A stretch of 64,000 nucleotides of DNA from Brachypterus glaber (GCA_958510825.1 OY294048.1:24225283-24289282), one strand, 5' to 3'; positions 10,441-22,607 are shown, numbered from the stretch's first letter. Notes: a model not told the origin generated them from the sequence alone. A program made the numbers and translations.

Positions 10441-13400
10441 GGCCTATTCCAAGTGGATTCAGGCAACCGTGACTGCACTATGGTGACGGATTTGGGTGAA
10501 TTAAGTTTTATGGGTACCTTATGACATCAGACATAGATCCTCAATTGAATTTTTTCGAAAGACGCATATTTTTTAAGATATGGATTTTTTAATTTTTTTC
10601 CTAAAATCAAAGATTATTATAAAAATTTACTTTGCCGTATAATAACTTTAAAACTATTGGAGATATCCAAAAACGGTTTTCAGCATATCGATAGTGTTTT
10701 GTTTTTTTTAAAGATATTAGCTAAAAACTTAAATATCTCAAACAACCCACCCTTAATATTTTTTTAAATTTTAATATATATTTCTGACTATGTCTACTTT
10801 TAATCAACTAAATTACTGAAATGCACATTTTTGTTATTTGTGTTTATTTTCAATAGAATGTCAAAAATTCCAAAATTCTTGTCTTTTTTTCCAATTTCTT
10901 GAAGTTATAATCAAAGTAGGCCGGATTAAAGTAATTATTTCTTTTTTTTTTTAATAAAAAAATTACTAACCCTTACCCGGGAGAGTGACGTTAAAATTAT
11001 TTTGCTATAAAATAAATAATTAAGTTTTCTTAAACGTTGCAGGCTTTTAACACTAGTTTCAAGCTTGATACTTTAAAGAAAAACAGCTTCTATTTGTTTC
11101 TAATGTTTTTGTTTATATAACATAGGATGCAAAAAGCAACTAACCCAAAAATTTAAAAACGATATAATGACGTATACTGATCTAGAAATGTCCATACTAC
11201 ATTCCTACATCCAACCCACAAAATGTAAAATATTGTGGGTTGGTTGCTTTTTGCATAACAGGGAACAGTTGTGAGGGTCACAAACTCATAACAATGATCT
11301 TTTTTCAATGTTTTTTATACATTTTATTTGTTAAGGATTTACATATGTAAAATTATTTCATTAGAAATGTATTACAGTTCCCGGCATAAAAAATGAGATA
11401 TTGACATATTGCAATGTGACATTTAATAGTAAAAATTCCTGGATTAAATTGGATTTCAAAAAATAGGTTATGGTTACATATTACTTTTTATGAAAAATAG
11501 ATTATTTGACTGACAACTAATAGTACTAATAATACTTAGTACCAATCCAGTTTGAAAGCTAATATATACTCAAAAACAATAAATTAAGAAACTGAAAATA
11601 AATTTTTTATTAAAAACAAAAACTCAAAAACATTTATTTTAATACCAAAATATAACAAAAATATTTTGTGCTATAATTTTTTTTTTAAATTATGTATGAT
11701 TATACCTCTCTTAAACGGTATAACGAAAATCTTAAAGCTCAAACTTTTCGGGTATATGGCTCATTGAAACGCGTACCCTGAGACTGATACACCTTAATTT
11801 TACCATCGAAGGAAGATTTAAACGTTTTCTCGTCAGAAAACACAACGTTTTGGTAAAAATTTGCACCAGTGTGGTTTAGGGTTATTACGGACGGATACAT
11901 GAACTTTTGAATATTTAATATTTATTTTATTGAAACTATATTTTTAAACTCAAAAAAAAAGGTAGCAGCAACCCTGCATTTAATTTCAAAATTCCCAATT
12001 CCTCTGCGGGCTGTTCGGTCTGAAGCTATAAAGTTAACTTCCACTCCCACTTAAGGGGTAGTTTTAAATTGATAATTTATTAGAACATACAAGAATGCTC
12101 CATCCTGCTTCTTCGTCGTTCCTGAAACCTTCTATCTTGCAGTTCTCCGTGCGGTTTTCCTTTTTTTTTATTCTACCTATGGTGATTTCCAAATTCAGCA
12201 GATACCTGGTCAATAATTTATCCATTTTCCAAATGTCTGGCTATTATAGCTCTTTGAGTCTCATTTAATTGTATACGCATAATTTTAATTTACTTTTATT
12301 TTACCTTTGCTGACTGACAATATAGACGTAACTGTCATAAACCTTCTAGATTAACAAATATGTAAAACCAAATTCAAGCGTTACAATTTTTCAAATCTTA
12401 TTTTTTATGCCGGGAACTGTAGAAACATAAAAACATGGTAATTAAAACTTTCAGTTAGTTTTTTTCTTTATTTTTAAAGTTTTAAAGCCTTCAACTTTTA
12501 AGGAAACTTATTTATTTTATACCAAAATAATTTTAACGTCACGCTCCGGGGGGTAGGGGTAAGTAATTTTTTTTACAAAAAATATACCGGTGTATACATA
12601 TGCACTTTTACAGCAATAAAAAAATGAGCAAAATTTGAGTGGGGGTGTATGTTTGAAATTTTTAGATAAGAACGTTTTGTTTCCACCAATCCCAGAAGCT
12701 GTTACCTATTGAAGTGGGTAAATCGCCCAATTGCTTTCTATGGTAACGTAAGTAGCTAAAGATATGCATTTTGAAAGTTTAATGACAATGTCAAATTGAA
12801 ATTTTTCATCTGACAATTTGTCAAAAATAATTTTTAAGTATAGTGTTATTATGGATTTTTTGGCCCTAAAATTTAAAGTAGCATTATTACAAAGTAAAAC
12901 ACAAATTTGGAAAATTATTACAATAAAGTTAACATGAGTTTTAATACAAACTGTATATTTTTTGTTAAAAAAATTACTTACCCCTACCCTCCGGGAGCTT
13001 GACTTTAAAATTATTTTGATATAAAATAAATAATTAAGTTGCCTAAACGTTGAAGGCTTTTAAAACGAAAAACTCTTACCACTTGTATACAAAAAAAAAT
13101 TAAAAATAAAGAAAAAAAAAACAACTGAAAATTTGAATTACCATGTTTTTATGTTAACATTTCTTATAAAATAATATTTATTTATGTACAGACATAAATC
13201 CTTAACAAATGAAATATATAAAAAACATCGCAAAATTATCATTGTTATGAGTTTGTGAACCTCATAACTGGACCCTGTTATGCAAAAAGCAACCAACCCA
13301 AAATATTTCACATATTGTGGGTTGGAGGTAGGAATATATGGACATTTCTAGATCAGTGTACGTCATTATCTCGTTTTTTTTTTAAATTTGTGGGTTGGCT

Positions 13401-14183
13401 GCTTTTTGCATAACAGGACCCAATTAATCCTATGTTATGTAAACAAAAATATAAGAAACAAATACCAGCTGTTTTTCTTTAAAATATCAAGCTTGAAACT
13501 AGTTTTAAAATCCTGCAACATTTAAGGAAACTTAATTATTTATTTCATACCATAATAATTTTAACGTCACGCTCCCGAGGGGTAAGGGTTAGTAATTTAA
13601 AAAAAACTATATATAATTTTTTTATTATCAAAAAAAAGAAATAATGACTTTTATCCGGCCTACTTTTATTATAACTTCAAAAAATTCGGAAAAAAGGAAG
13701 AATTTTGGAATTTTTGACATTCTATTGAAAATTAAAAAAAAATAACAAAAATGTGCATTTCAGTAATTTAGTTTATTGAAAGTAGACATAGTCAAAAATA
13801 TATCCTAAAATTTTAAAAAATATTAAGGGTGGGTTTTGTGAGATATACAAGTTTAAAGATTTGGCTAATATCTAAAAAAACAAAACACTATCTATATAAA
13901 AAAATTGAATTTTGTCAAGAAATCGACGTTGTTTTTAATGTTGAAAACCGTTTTTGGATATCTCTAATAGTTATAAAGTTATTATACGGTAAAGTCAATT
14001 TTTATAATAATCTATGATTTTAGGAAAAAACTAAAAAAATCCATATCTTAAAAAATATGCGTCTTTCGAAAAAATTGAATTGGGGATCTATTTCTGATGT
14101 CATAAGGTACCCATAAAATCTAATTCACCCAAATCCGTGACCATAGTGCAGTCACCGTTGCCTGAATCCACGTGGAACAGGCC
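10441..14183. mobile_element. Foldback element 2: 3.7-kb palindrome with a Tc1-like insertion
   Basis: 10441-11372 plus 12421-12586 form the left arm; the right arm is 12954-14183. The loop is 12587-12953. Matching landmarks include AGTGGATTCAGGCAAC at the outer left and its complement at the outer right, and GGCCTATTCC/GGAACAGGCC at the ends. A block near 10965-11060 also occurs inverted at ~12470-12575, direct at ~12960-13060 and inverted at ~13500-13610, so each half is itself palindromic. Both arms carry a mini inverted repeat starting TGCAAAAAGCAAC (11129-11258 and 13281-13412). There is no coding capacity. The ORF 13829-14017 is arm sequence. Confidence 0.75.
11375..12419 (-). mobile_element. 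Tc1/mariner-like element, decayed
   Basis: The ends are CAGTTCCCGGCATAAAAAA and its complement, flanked by TA (11373-11374 and 12420-12421), the Tc1/mariner target. On the minus strand, 12280 to ~12100 reads as a transposase N-terminal helix-turn-helix (LNETQRAIIARHLENG), then stops. 11870 to ~11745 reads as the start of the DDE domain (VVFSDEKTFK, first catalytic Asp), ending at a TGA after YTRKV. The middle and the C-terminal half with the other two acidic residues are missing, so it is non-autonomous. Its limits are confirmed because the palindrome partner lacks it. Confidence 0.8.
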
Positions 14184-15040
14184 AATATATCAATTTTCAA
14201 AAAAATACCCCTCGCCCCTCAGGGGGTGGAGTTAGAATGTTTTATTATCAGATTCACTTTAAGCAACCTCAAAAACCCCAATACATCAATTGTTGCATAC
14301 CTTCTCTTTCGAGATGATGATTTGTTATGATATTAATGAATTTGTTAAATCTAAGTTTCGTAGCCATAGTCTTTTTGAGAAGGAGAAAGAAAAATAACTA
14401 AATAGCTGGAAACACCTCTACTAGAGAACAGTAAAGCTAATTAATAATATCTACTAATCAACTTTATAATACAAATAGATATCCATAATATTGATAAAAG
14501 AAATCTAGCATTTATAATATTTAATTTGGAAATATTCAGATGTCGCTATTAGTATATAAATTTAATTTATTTTGTAGTAAGACTCGTTGAGCTGCTTCGC
14601 ATTTCAATAAATACTACTAAATTATTTTATAATATTTAAAATGTAGCAGAAAATATAGTGACCCTCACCTTATATTGAGGTAAATTTGACTGCTATACAA
14701 TTTTCAAAAAAAAAAAAAATACCCCTCACACTGGAGTTAGAATTTTTTATTTTCAGATTCACTTTAAGCAAACTCAAAAACCTCAATATACCAAACTACC
14801 CCCGTCCCTCAGGGGGTGGAGATAGAGTTTTTTTATTATCAGATTGACTTTCAGCACACTAAAAAACCAGATCACTTTCAGTTTTGTGAACCCCAAAAAA
14901 CCCTATATAGCAATTTTGACGAAAATATTGAAAACATTTAAAAATATTTACCCCCTCACCATCGCAGGGGTGAAAATTTTTATTATCAGATTCAATTTCA
15001 GCAACCTTAAGAAGCTCTATACATGGGTGTCCCAGAACTC
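14184..15040. repeat. Diverged ~110-bp repeats (CCCTCAGGGGGTGGA family)
   Basis: At least four imperfect copies of a unit with CCCTCAGGGGGTGGA, then TATTATCAGATT, then AGCAACCTCAAAAACCCCAATATA. They are separated by ~400 unrelated AT-rich bases (14300-14690). Neither 14844-15083 nor its complement is a gene. Confidence 0.6.
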
Positions 15041-15946
15041 GCGTCCATCCTTGAAGGTACAAATACTACATCAAAAAATATAAAAAAAAGTTTATATAAA
15101 TATAGACCCGCAAGTTGGTCCTAAGGGAGTTTTGGTCCATTAAAGGGGATACCAAAAATAGGGTTTTTATTTAATATCTCTGGAGCCCTTTGAGCTGGAA
15201 GGACGTGATTTAGCTTGTGGTTTAGTATTATTAGGGTCCATTATTTTAAGATATTTAGAGTTTGTAAATTTTACCGGAGGCGCGCCTAGGCGTGCGAAAT
15301 GTCTCACAGTAGTTCGTTAGGATCAAAAAGTGGTTCACGATCTTCATGAAAATTTTACTACAGTATCTTAAATAGTTATATATTAAATTACCTAATTTAA
15401 ATTAAAATAATATTTTCAGTGTCGTCCATTATAAGCTTTTAAATTTAACAAAACCTGTATTTTTTAGACAAAAAATAATCAACAACCCATAACTTTTTTA
15501 TGAAAATTTTACAAAATCATTCCATATAGCTATAGATTAAATAACTTAAGTCAAATTAAAAAAAATATATTTCCAGTAGGGTTCGTTGTAAGGTTAAAAA
15601 TGTACTACAACTTGCATTTAAAAAAAATAGATATTTTAGATTTAAATTCCATTAAAATAAGTAGTTTTTATTACAAAGAGGGGTAGAGTTGTTAGGTTTT
15701 ATAAATAACAAAATAAAAAACCCATTAGCGTACGTCCAAAGGATTTAATAATTTTTAAACAGTTACAACTTCGCTAATAATCCAATCCTAATCCTAATAA
15801 TCCAATTAAAATATCTTTTAACTAATAATCACATTTTTTTTGCATTTTATAAATAAAAAAGCTTTAGTCAGTGACGTTCGTTATTTAATTAGTAATTTTT
15901 TTACATCGTCTGATAATTCAACACCCTTTTTATTATGGTTATTTCT
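15041..15946. other. Intergenic; weak ~185-bp duplication
   Basis: ATGAAAATTTTAC followed by similar AT-rich sequence occurs at 15347 and 15500. A short GC-rich stretch, ACCGGAGGCGCGCCTAGGCG, lies at 15274-15293. No gene seen. Confidence 0.4.
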
Positions 15947-16497
15947 TAAACTAGATATGTAAGGGGCAGATGATATTAAGAGATTATGAACCAAATCCTC
16001 ATTCGTTAATTTTCTAAAACATTTTCTGGTATGGTTTTCCCTAAACTTCTTAAAATCTTTGTTCCTTGATTCTTGGGCATCCTCAGCTAATTGTCCAATA
16101 GAAATAATCGAAAAGTGTTCTATGATTCACTACTGTGTATTAATAACTTATGTACTGTGACTGGCATAGCATACCACTTGTATAGTCTTACAAATTCTTT
16201 TGATGTTTCCAAGCAATACTTTTTAAAAAAATTAACATTAATCTTTGAGCAACTTGTTAAAGCTTGAAGAATGACAGGAAATCTTTTAATAAGATTTTCA
16301 TTAACTCCAGTTATTTCAGCTGGCAGTTTAGGATTTTTGAAAAATCTTCTAGCAGTATTACCATCATTACTAGTGCCAGCACCCTGTTTCGGGATATCTA
16401 TGAGAAGCTCCATTTTTGTTTTAAATTTATTTTGAATTTCTCATTTTCTATTTCTTACTATTAGTTTTTCGTTTATATCTCGAACGATTTTTTTTCC
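15947..16497 (-). pseudogene. RAG1-like (Transib superfamily) transposase, C-terminal fragment
   Basis: 16413-16120 encodes a segment with SNDGNTARRFF, then VTVHKLLIHSSES. After a frame break, 16105-15950 reads IGQLAEDAQESRNKDF and a Cys/Arg-rich tail. The same series, about half identical by eye, is in the transposase at 51919-52794. In RAG1 and Transib proteins the conserved 'HK-x-L-x-H ... E-x-x-N' block holds the catalytic Glu; here Glu sits in AQESRNKD. The 5' part runs into the assembly gap. The fragment is broken and presumably dead. Confidence 0.65.
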
Positions 16498-16697
16498 NNN
16501 NNNNNNNNNNNNNNNNNNNNNNNNNNNNNNNNNNNNNNNNNNNNNNNNNNNNNNNNNNNNNNNNNNNNNNNNNNNNNNNNNNNNNNNNNNNNNNNNNNNN
16601 NNNNNNNNNNNNNNNNNNNNNNNNNNNNNNNNNNNNNNNNNNNNNNNNNNNNNNNNNNNNNNNNNNNNNNNNNNNNNNNNNNNNNNNNNNNNNNNNN
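16498..16697. other. Assembly gap (200 N)
   Basis: An uninterrupted run of N. ORFs drawn across it are meaningless, and the relation between the RAG1-like piece to the left and the LINE to the right is unknown. Confidence 1.
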
Positions 16698-17702
16698 AGA
16701 ACGCAAATTGTACAAATTGAGAACAGTTTAAGCTCTAAAAGAACTGTAAGGACTGGAACTCCACAGGGCACTGTTCTCGGTCCTCTACTTTTTATTTTAT
16801 ATGTCAATAGCATTTTTCTACAAGTTTCAGATGAATTGATAGTATCGTTTGCCGATGACACGGTAGTTTATATCGAGGGAAACTCTTGGTCGGAATTGAA
16901 GATTACAGCGGAAAGATGTTTACAAAAATTAAGTAACTGGTTTAATCACAAATTATTAAAAATTAATTACTCTAAATCCAAGTTTCTCATATTTTCCTCT
17001 TACAAAAAAACAGTACCAGAACTAAATAGCTTAAAAATTCATAGTAATTGCTCAAATGTGTTTAACTGTACGTGTACGATTATAGAAAAAGCTGAACATG
17101 TTAAATATTTAGGTCTCACCATAGATTGCCATCTCAGATGGAACAATCACATCTCAGACGTCTGTAATAAATTGAGGAAGGTAATATATTGTTTCAATAT
17201 TTTAAAACACGTTCTTTCATTAAAATTATTAAAAGTAATTTATTTTGCATTTTGTCAGTCTCTTTTAGAATATGGGTTAATTGTCTGGGGCGCAACGTGT
17301 AAAAGTACTCTAAAAAATCTGGAGGTAATTCAAAAAAAAATTATTAAAATAATATTAAGTAAACCGCGGCGATATTCAACTGAACAACTATTTAACGAAT
17401 TTAAAGTAATGGATATTAAAGAACTGTACGCACTGTCTTTAATGAAATATTATTATAAAAACAAAAACTGCGTAAATATATTAAATCACCAGCACAATAC
17501 ACGTCAAAAAGCAGATATGCAATCAAATATAAACAACGTAAGAAAATTAATTGGAATAAAAAATTTTACATTTCATGTAAGAAAAATCTTTAATATGTTA
17601 CCCTTAGAATTTAAAACTTGTTCATATACGTATAAGTCTTTTTCAAAAAAAATAAAAATTTGGATTTTACAAAATAAGGAAGCTGTTAAAAATATGTTAT
17701 AA
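16698..17702 (+). CDS. LINE reverse transcriptase, C-terminal two thirds (5' end in gap)
   Basis: Open from the gap edge to TAA at 17700. It shows the non-LTR RT motifs TPQGTVLGPLLFILYVN and SFADDTVVY (the catalytic FADD). Next come the thumb-region block YLGLTIDCHLRWNNHI and the usual C-terminal helices with LLEYGLIVWG. No frameshift is seen. With no endonuclease visible the clade (Jockey, CR1 or I type) is open. An AT-rich 3' UTR follows, and an (AATAA)n tail at about 18003-18021 marks the likely 3' end. Confidence 0.85.
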   Translation, partial: RTQIVQIENSLSSKRTVRTGTPQGTVLGPLLFILYVNSIFLQVSDELIVSFADDTVVYIEGNSWSELKITAERCLQKLSNWFNHKLLKINYSKSKFLIFSSYKKTVPELNSLKIHSNCSNVFNCTCTIIEKAEHVKYLGLTIDCHLRWNNHISDVCNKLRKVIYCFNILKHVLSLKLLKVIYFAFCQSLLEYGLIVWGATCKSTLKNLEVIQKKIIKIILSKPRRYSTEQLFNEFKVMDIKELYALSLMKYYYKNKNCVNILNHQHNTRQKADMQSNINNVRKLIGIKNFTFHVRKIFNMLPLEFKTCSYTYKSFSKKIKIWILQNKEAVKNML

Positions 17703-18021
17703 AAGGAGTATCTAATAAGGGAAAAGAAAAATACCTACCTACTTTTGCAGTAAAGAATACAAATTAATATATTTTAATATATATACATATATACACTATA
17801 ATAATACTAATAGTACATCACACACAAGCTATTTATAGCTTTCGTGATATACTTGTTAAAATTATAACTTATATATACAAAAAAAAAATAATAATACACC
17901 TTGTCTCACCTATAAAAAAAATTAAGGTATTTATATTTTATTAAATAATAGGTACAAAAATATTATTTGTTAGATTATTGTAATTGTAAAAATGTGTGTA
18001 AAAATAATAAATAATAAATAA
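17703..18021 (+). mobile_element. 3' UTR and tail of the preceding LINE
   Basis: AT-rich and non-coding, ending in AATAATAAATAATAAATAA. No target duplication could be defined because the 5' end is in the gap. Confidence 0.5.
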
Positions 18022-18102
18022 CTTAATTAGGTACTATTTACTCGGTACCAAGCAGTCTAATAGCTTATCCAGCTGCCTCTGATTTTTTAATTTATGTTTC
18101 AG

Positions 18103-18182
18103 AGATATTACGAAGGGAAATGCAGCAGCAGCAGGCACGTTACTACTCCGTGATCTTTGTCCTGACCAATAAACATTACTGA
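18103..18182 (+). CDS. Candidate terminal exon of a host gene
   Basis: A pyrimidine/T-rich stretch ending TTTATGTTTCAG at 18102 looks like a 3' splice site. From 18105 the frame reads ~25 residues including REMQQQQARYYSVIF and ends at TGA 18180-18182; AATAAA overlaps the end of the frame. The composition is clearly less AT-rich than the flanks and it lies outside repeats. I do not recognise the protein. It could be chance; RNA data would settle it. Confidence 0.3.
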
Positions 18183-18354
18183 TAATACATTCGATTTTAT
18201 AAACAATTAAAACAATATATTATAAAATATTTAATAAAATACAGCTGGTTTTAATAAATATTTAAATAAAAAATTATGCATACTTCGAAGTAAAGTGTTA
18301 AAAAATTAATAAACTAATTAAAAATAGTGTTTTGTGTGGTTTTGTTTTGAAAGC

Positions 18355-18544
18355 ATGTGGCATAAAGTTAAAATGACGATTATCGGGTTTTTGTTTATTT
18401 TTAAACTAAGTTTTGCAGGAGAATTGCAAAGTGTTAATGTAAGGACTAAAAGTATTCACCATAAGTTTACTGTGGAAGAACTATTGACAAGTGTATTTCC
18501 CAAGAAGACATCGAATGATTTGGATTTGGATCCTTGCAAAGCAG
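18355..18544 (+). CDS. Candidate first coding exon of a secreted host protein
   Basis: ATG at 18355, or more likely 18373, because from there the protein starts MTIIGFLFIFKLSFAGELQ, a good signal peptide with probable cleavage after SFA. About 40 further residues follow, ending in DLDPCKA. At 18544/18545 a splice-donor-like CAG|GTAGGT leaves phase 1. Read without splicing, the frame stops at 18588. No known domain is recognised. No matching downstream exon is evident before the TIR element at 19133, so any next exon would lie beyond repeats. This is the best host-gene candidate in the window. Confidence 0.45.
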
Positions 18545-18589
18545 GTAGGTTTAAAACACTGTATTCCTATACGAACGTATGGGAATAAA

Positions 18590-19128
18590 TACACAGACCG
18601 GCAAAAAAATTGGCCACACCGAAATACTGCACAAATGCACTAAAATCACTAATTTATTAATTTAATTTAACAATTGTTTGGGTTGAATTCATTATAATTA
18701 TAATTATTGATACGGGTGCAAAGATTTATAAAAATAAAAACAAATTACACTATATTAGGTAATTTAATTAAAGAAACTAACGGAAATACAAAAAATGCGC
18801 CTTTTTATTATGTAAAAAAAAGTATGGTGTCTTCACTTCACTGTCAATACCGTGTTTGTCCTCGTTGAGACTAAATTACAGTTAATCTACAAATTAAGGT
18901 TTTGTCCGATTACCATTATATTTTATGAAATAGATTACAGATTTTTAGGAAAGTGCATACTTTCATTACCGGTCAACTCGGCTCAATGCAACCTTTAAAC
19001 TTATATACATCAATTTGTCGCTTATTCTATGACAATCATAGTAGGGGTGCTCATTTTTGCTCATATTGATATTTGTAGGAGAAATCGATTTTTTTCTACC
19101 TTAGCGCATATTTCTCATTTATTATAAT
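18590..19128. other. Non-coding stretch with a Tc1-like end
   Basis: ACAGACCGGCAAAAAAATTG at 18593-18612, followed by GCCACACC, looks like the end of a Tc1/mariner element. No partner end is seen. The rest is AT-rich without a gene. Confidence 0.3.
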
Positions 19129-19132
19129 ATAT

Positions 19133-19495
19133 CGTCGGCTTACAAGTAAAGAGCACTAAGTCCAAAAACATGGTTTTGAGATATTGACAAATTTAACTTT
19201 CACTGTTGTTTTTTAATTTTTGTAATAATTGTTACAAAAATGCACGTTTCGCCAAACAAACACTATGTCGCTTAGTGCAGAAATATTTGAAAAAGTGCAT
19301 CAAGTGACTTAGTGCCTATTGCCAGATAAAATTTTATTCAAAATCAAACTGGTACGTTTTGTATAGTGGGTTACTCACTTGGCAGTCCACCTAGAAGTTA
19401 GTTCGGTTTACCTGTACATAGATCATCAAAAATTAATTACAGTACCATAAAAATCCCATTTTTGCAAAAAAGTGCCTTTTACTTGGAAGCCGACG
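19133..19495 (+). mobile_element. TIR element 'CGTCGG', copy 2 (363 bp)
   Basis: CGTCGGCTTACAAGTAAA at the left; the right end is its near-complement, ACTTGGAAGCCGACG. Flanked by ATAT (19129-19132 and 19496-19499). It keeps the outer ~130 and ~230 bases of copy 1, including CACTAAGTC motifs and the AGAAGTTAGTTCGGTTTACC block, so it is an internal deletion derivative. Confidence 0.75.
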
Positions 19496-20328
19496 ATATA
19501 GTCTGCCACGTAGAAATTTCTATGTGATCGGTCGGTCTGTCCGAGAAATTATGTGGCCACTATAACTGAAGAATGCTTTAAGCTAGAGACTTGTTATATG
19601 GCACACAGATAATAATAATAATAATATTTTATTTGCCATTCAGGTACAAAGTACATATGGTAAGTCAAGAATATAAATCTAAAAAAATAAAAGTATTAAA
19701 AACAAAAGAAACATACACACAGATAAATAATAGTAACTAAATTATAAAATAAAAACAGTAAAATACACAAATTAAAATTTAAAATTGTAAAATTTGACAC
19801 ATATTAAAACCGAGGGGCGTTTCACCTTTACAATACATGTACGTTTTCATCGACAGTACTTTACATTACATTGACATTACCTTACATTACTTACAATACT
19901 GTACATTACCGTACATTACGTTACATTACTTACATTATTCTACAGTACCTGACATTAATTGACATTACGACAGTACCTACATTATTTACATTATTTTTAT
20001 TAATGCGCATGCTCTCCTACAGTATTTACATTATTTTGTCTACTCAGATCGCTCAAAAACCACGTGACACCTATAAAATTTCGGCAGTGTTGTTTACTTC
20101 TGGTGGTTTTAATATTATTTTTAATAATTTTTGTGTACCTGATGTATAATGTGTAATGAAAAGTACGGAATTTAATATTATGTAGTAGTTTTCAAATGTC
20201 CTGCATGTAAGAAAACAAAAATGTATTTTTTTTTTAGTTTTTTTTGTCGAGTTCCAAGAGTTTCATTCTTAGATTAAAATAGTACTTGTCAAGGCATCCC
20301 TAGCCTTGGTTTAAGCCCCCTGGAGACG

Positions 20329-20405
20329 TATTCTTCAAAACCGGGGAGTAGAACGAACCTCAGACTCGTTCTATCAGTCGTTCTACTCCCCGGTTTTGAA
20401 GAATA
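20329..20405. repeat. Perfect 28-bp hairpin
   Basis: 20329-20356 and 20378-20405 are exact reverse complements (TATTCTTCAAAACCGGGGAG at the left end), with a 21-base loop. GC-rich compared with its surroundings. Function unknown. Confidence 0.85.
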
Positions 20406-22411
20406 GGTCCCCTGGAATCTTTGTTGAGCTCCTCTGACCTGTTCGTCGATCCCCGAACCCATTAACTTTTAAAATTATACAGTGCATGTCTAAAGTCCGC
20501 CCCCTCCATTAACTTTTAAACGAATTAAGATATCAACTTGAAAAACACCTAAATAACATAACCCAAATAACTTTTTGGTACATATTTTATATGGCACAAT
20601 GGTGACAGGGGGGCAAGGGGGGATATTTTTTAAAATAGAAAGGGGGTTTGTGTGATATGTCATTTTAAAGCTTATAAAATTCTCTATTTAACCAAATATT
20701 TTTTTATTTTTTGGGAGCAATTTTTGTGGTTTTAAAATAGGTTTAAAAATGGGAAATTTTGTTAAAATTTCTTTAAAAAAATTAAACAATTTTTGAAAAC
20801 TGGTTTATTTTATGTCAATTATACTTTTAAACTAATTTTAAATGATATTAATAAAATGTTGCAAAAAAAAATCGCCTTTTAGTAAATATATTTAAAAAAA
20901 TAAAACCTACAAAAACCTGGACGTTTCCTATCCAAAAAATATGATTTCCGTCAAAAAAAAATTCTGTCTCTCAGTAGTGTTTATGCTCAAGTTCGGTTTA
21001 TGCACCATTTATACCCGCCCAGACCCGTCATTTTCAGCAGGGAAGTAATACAAATTCGCACATAGGGGTTTTGGGGCTCATAGAAAACAATTTAATATTT
21101 TAAAAAATCTATCTCCACCCTTGTATAGCTTTTTTTAAGCTTCTTGACGTTTTATATTTTGATCACAGTTTGCTAGCAAGCTAAGCATGCTTAATCAGAG
21201 TTCTAGGCTGGGATTGTTTTTGGAAAAAAGATGGGGTAATGTATTGTATGTATGTAATGGGGTATTTAAAAAAAAATATTATATATATTTTATTATTTAA
21301 AAATATAATATACAGACCGTTTGAAATTATACTAAACGGAGAAAACAAAGATCGAGGCTGACGTGTTTTTTTTTATAAAACACAGCGCATCGCATCCCAC
21401 TACAATCATGTCAGCCTTGATCTAATCGTTCTGTCTTTGTTTTCTCTGTCTCTCAAAAGGGGTGTATATTATATTATATATTTTTTTAGTTTTTTGGTTT
21501 AAATAAACCTAGGCCTAAAGGGAAAAGTATTATTTTGTTGACAGCACTATTGATATTTTTTTAATTAGCTGATAAAAGTTGGTTTGGTGTTGGGACTTCT
21601 TGCAGGCAGATTTTTTTAATATTAAATTTGGTTTTAGCGAGTCGCAGTGTACCAAATTTTATGGATATGGATATATATGGATAAAGACAGAATTTAAAAA
21701 AGAATAAATTCATTTTGAGCGAGACGGAAAACCCCCAGGATCTAATTCTTATCGGGTTATTTAAAAAATATAAAAAAGGGGGGCTGCACCCCCTTAAGGG
21801 TTAGATACTTTTAAATATAAAATTTGTTTCTAGGGAGTCTAAAAACCCACAGATACCAATTTTTACTAATATTAAACGAAAATATATGATTTCTATAATT
21901 TTCCCCCATAAAAACTTTTTTTTTCTTGACGAATTTGGATTCCTCATCAAAAATTATGTTAGAAAACATGTAAATAAAGTTGGGCATAAAAAAATTTGAA
22001 ATTTGTAAACTAGTGATATCCAAAGTTTCAGGTAAAATTCGGGTTGGGGTACGGGGGTAAAATGGGGTAATTTTTTTTTTCAAAATAATAATTTTTTAAA
22101 TTAATTTTTCAGGCCTATAGGGGAAAGTAATATTTTTTTGGCAGCAGTATTTTTTACGTGTTACAAATTTCAAGTTAATAATTTAATTTTTTTTATTTTT
22201 CGTTTTTCAAAAGAAAATTAAAAAAAAGTATTTTTTTTTGTTTTAAATTTTTTTTTAAGTATTTGAGAAAATTATACAATATACTGTAAATGATATATTC
22301 TGGAATGCGTAGCATTACATATCTTCACGGCTTGTTTATTAATATATTTTTATACATATATTAACCTAAATTTATGTTAATCTTAACCTAACATCCTACA
22401 TTACCTCGTAC

Positions 22412-22607
22412 CAGTGGCGGACTGGCCGTAAGGCAGGGTCGTCAAAAGCCGACCGGGCCCCAGTACTAAACAGGCCCTCACACGGCCATTTGGTCTATTT
22501 TGGCTATACCGGGCCCTCGATTTTCCAATTTTTTATGGGTTTTGAGCCGTTTAGGGGCCTTTTTTAATATTTTTCCGACTGTGCCGTAAGAAGCCAGTCC
22601 GCGTCTG
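22412..22607. mobile_element. 196-bp hAT-type MITE nested in the 3-kb element
   Basis: Starts CAGTGGCGGACTGGCC and ends GCCAGTCCGCGTCTG, imperfect inverted repeats. Flanked by CCTCGTAC (22404-22411) and CCTTGTAC (22608-22615), an 8-bp duplication with one change. It is much more GC-rich than its host and too short to code. Confidence 0.8.

Noticed and set aside
16448..16861. Minus-strand ORFs spanning 16498-16697
   Set aside because: They run through the N gap and are opposite to a clear RT.
18593..18625. Complete Tc1/mariner element starting ACAGACCGGC
   Set aside because: No complementary end was found downstream within several kb.
19871..20149. Small Tyr/Thr-rich protein
   Set aside because: Translation of TACATTAC repeats in the hAT-like element.
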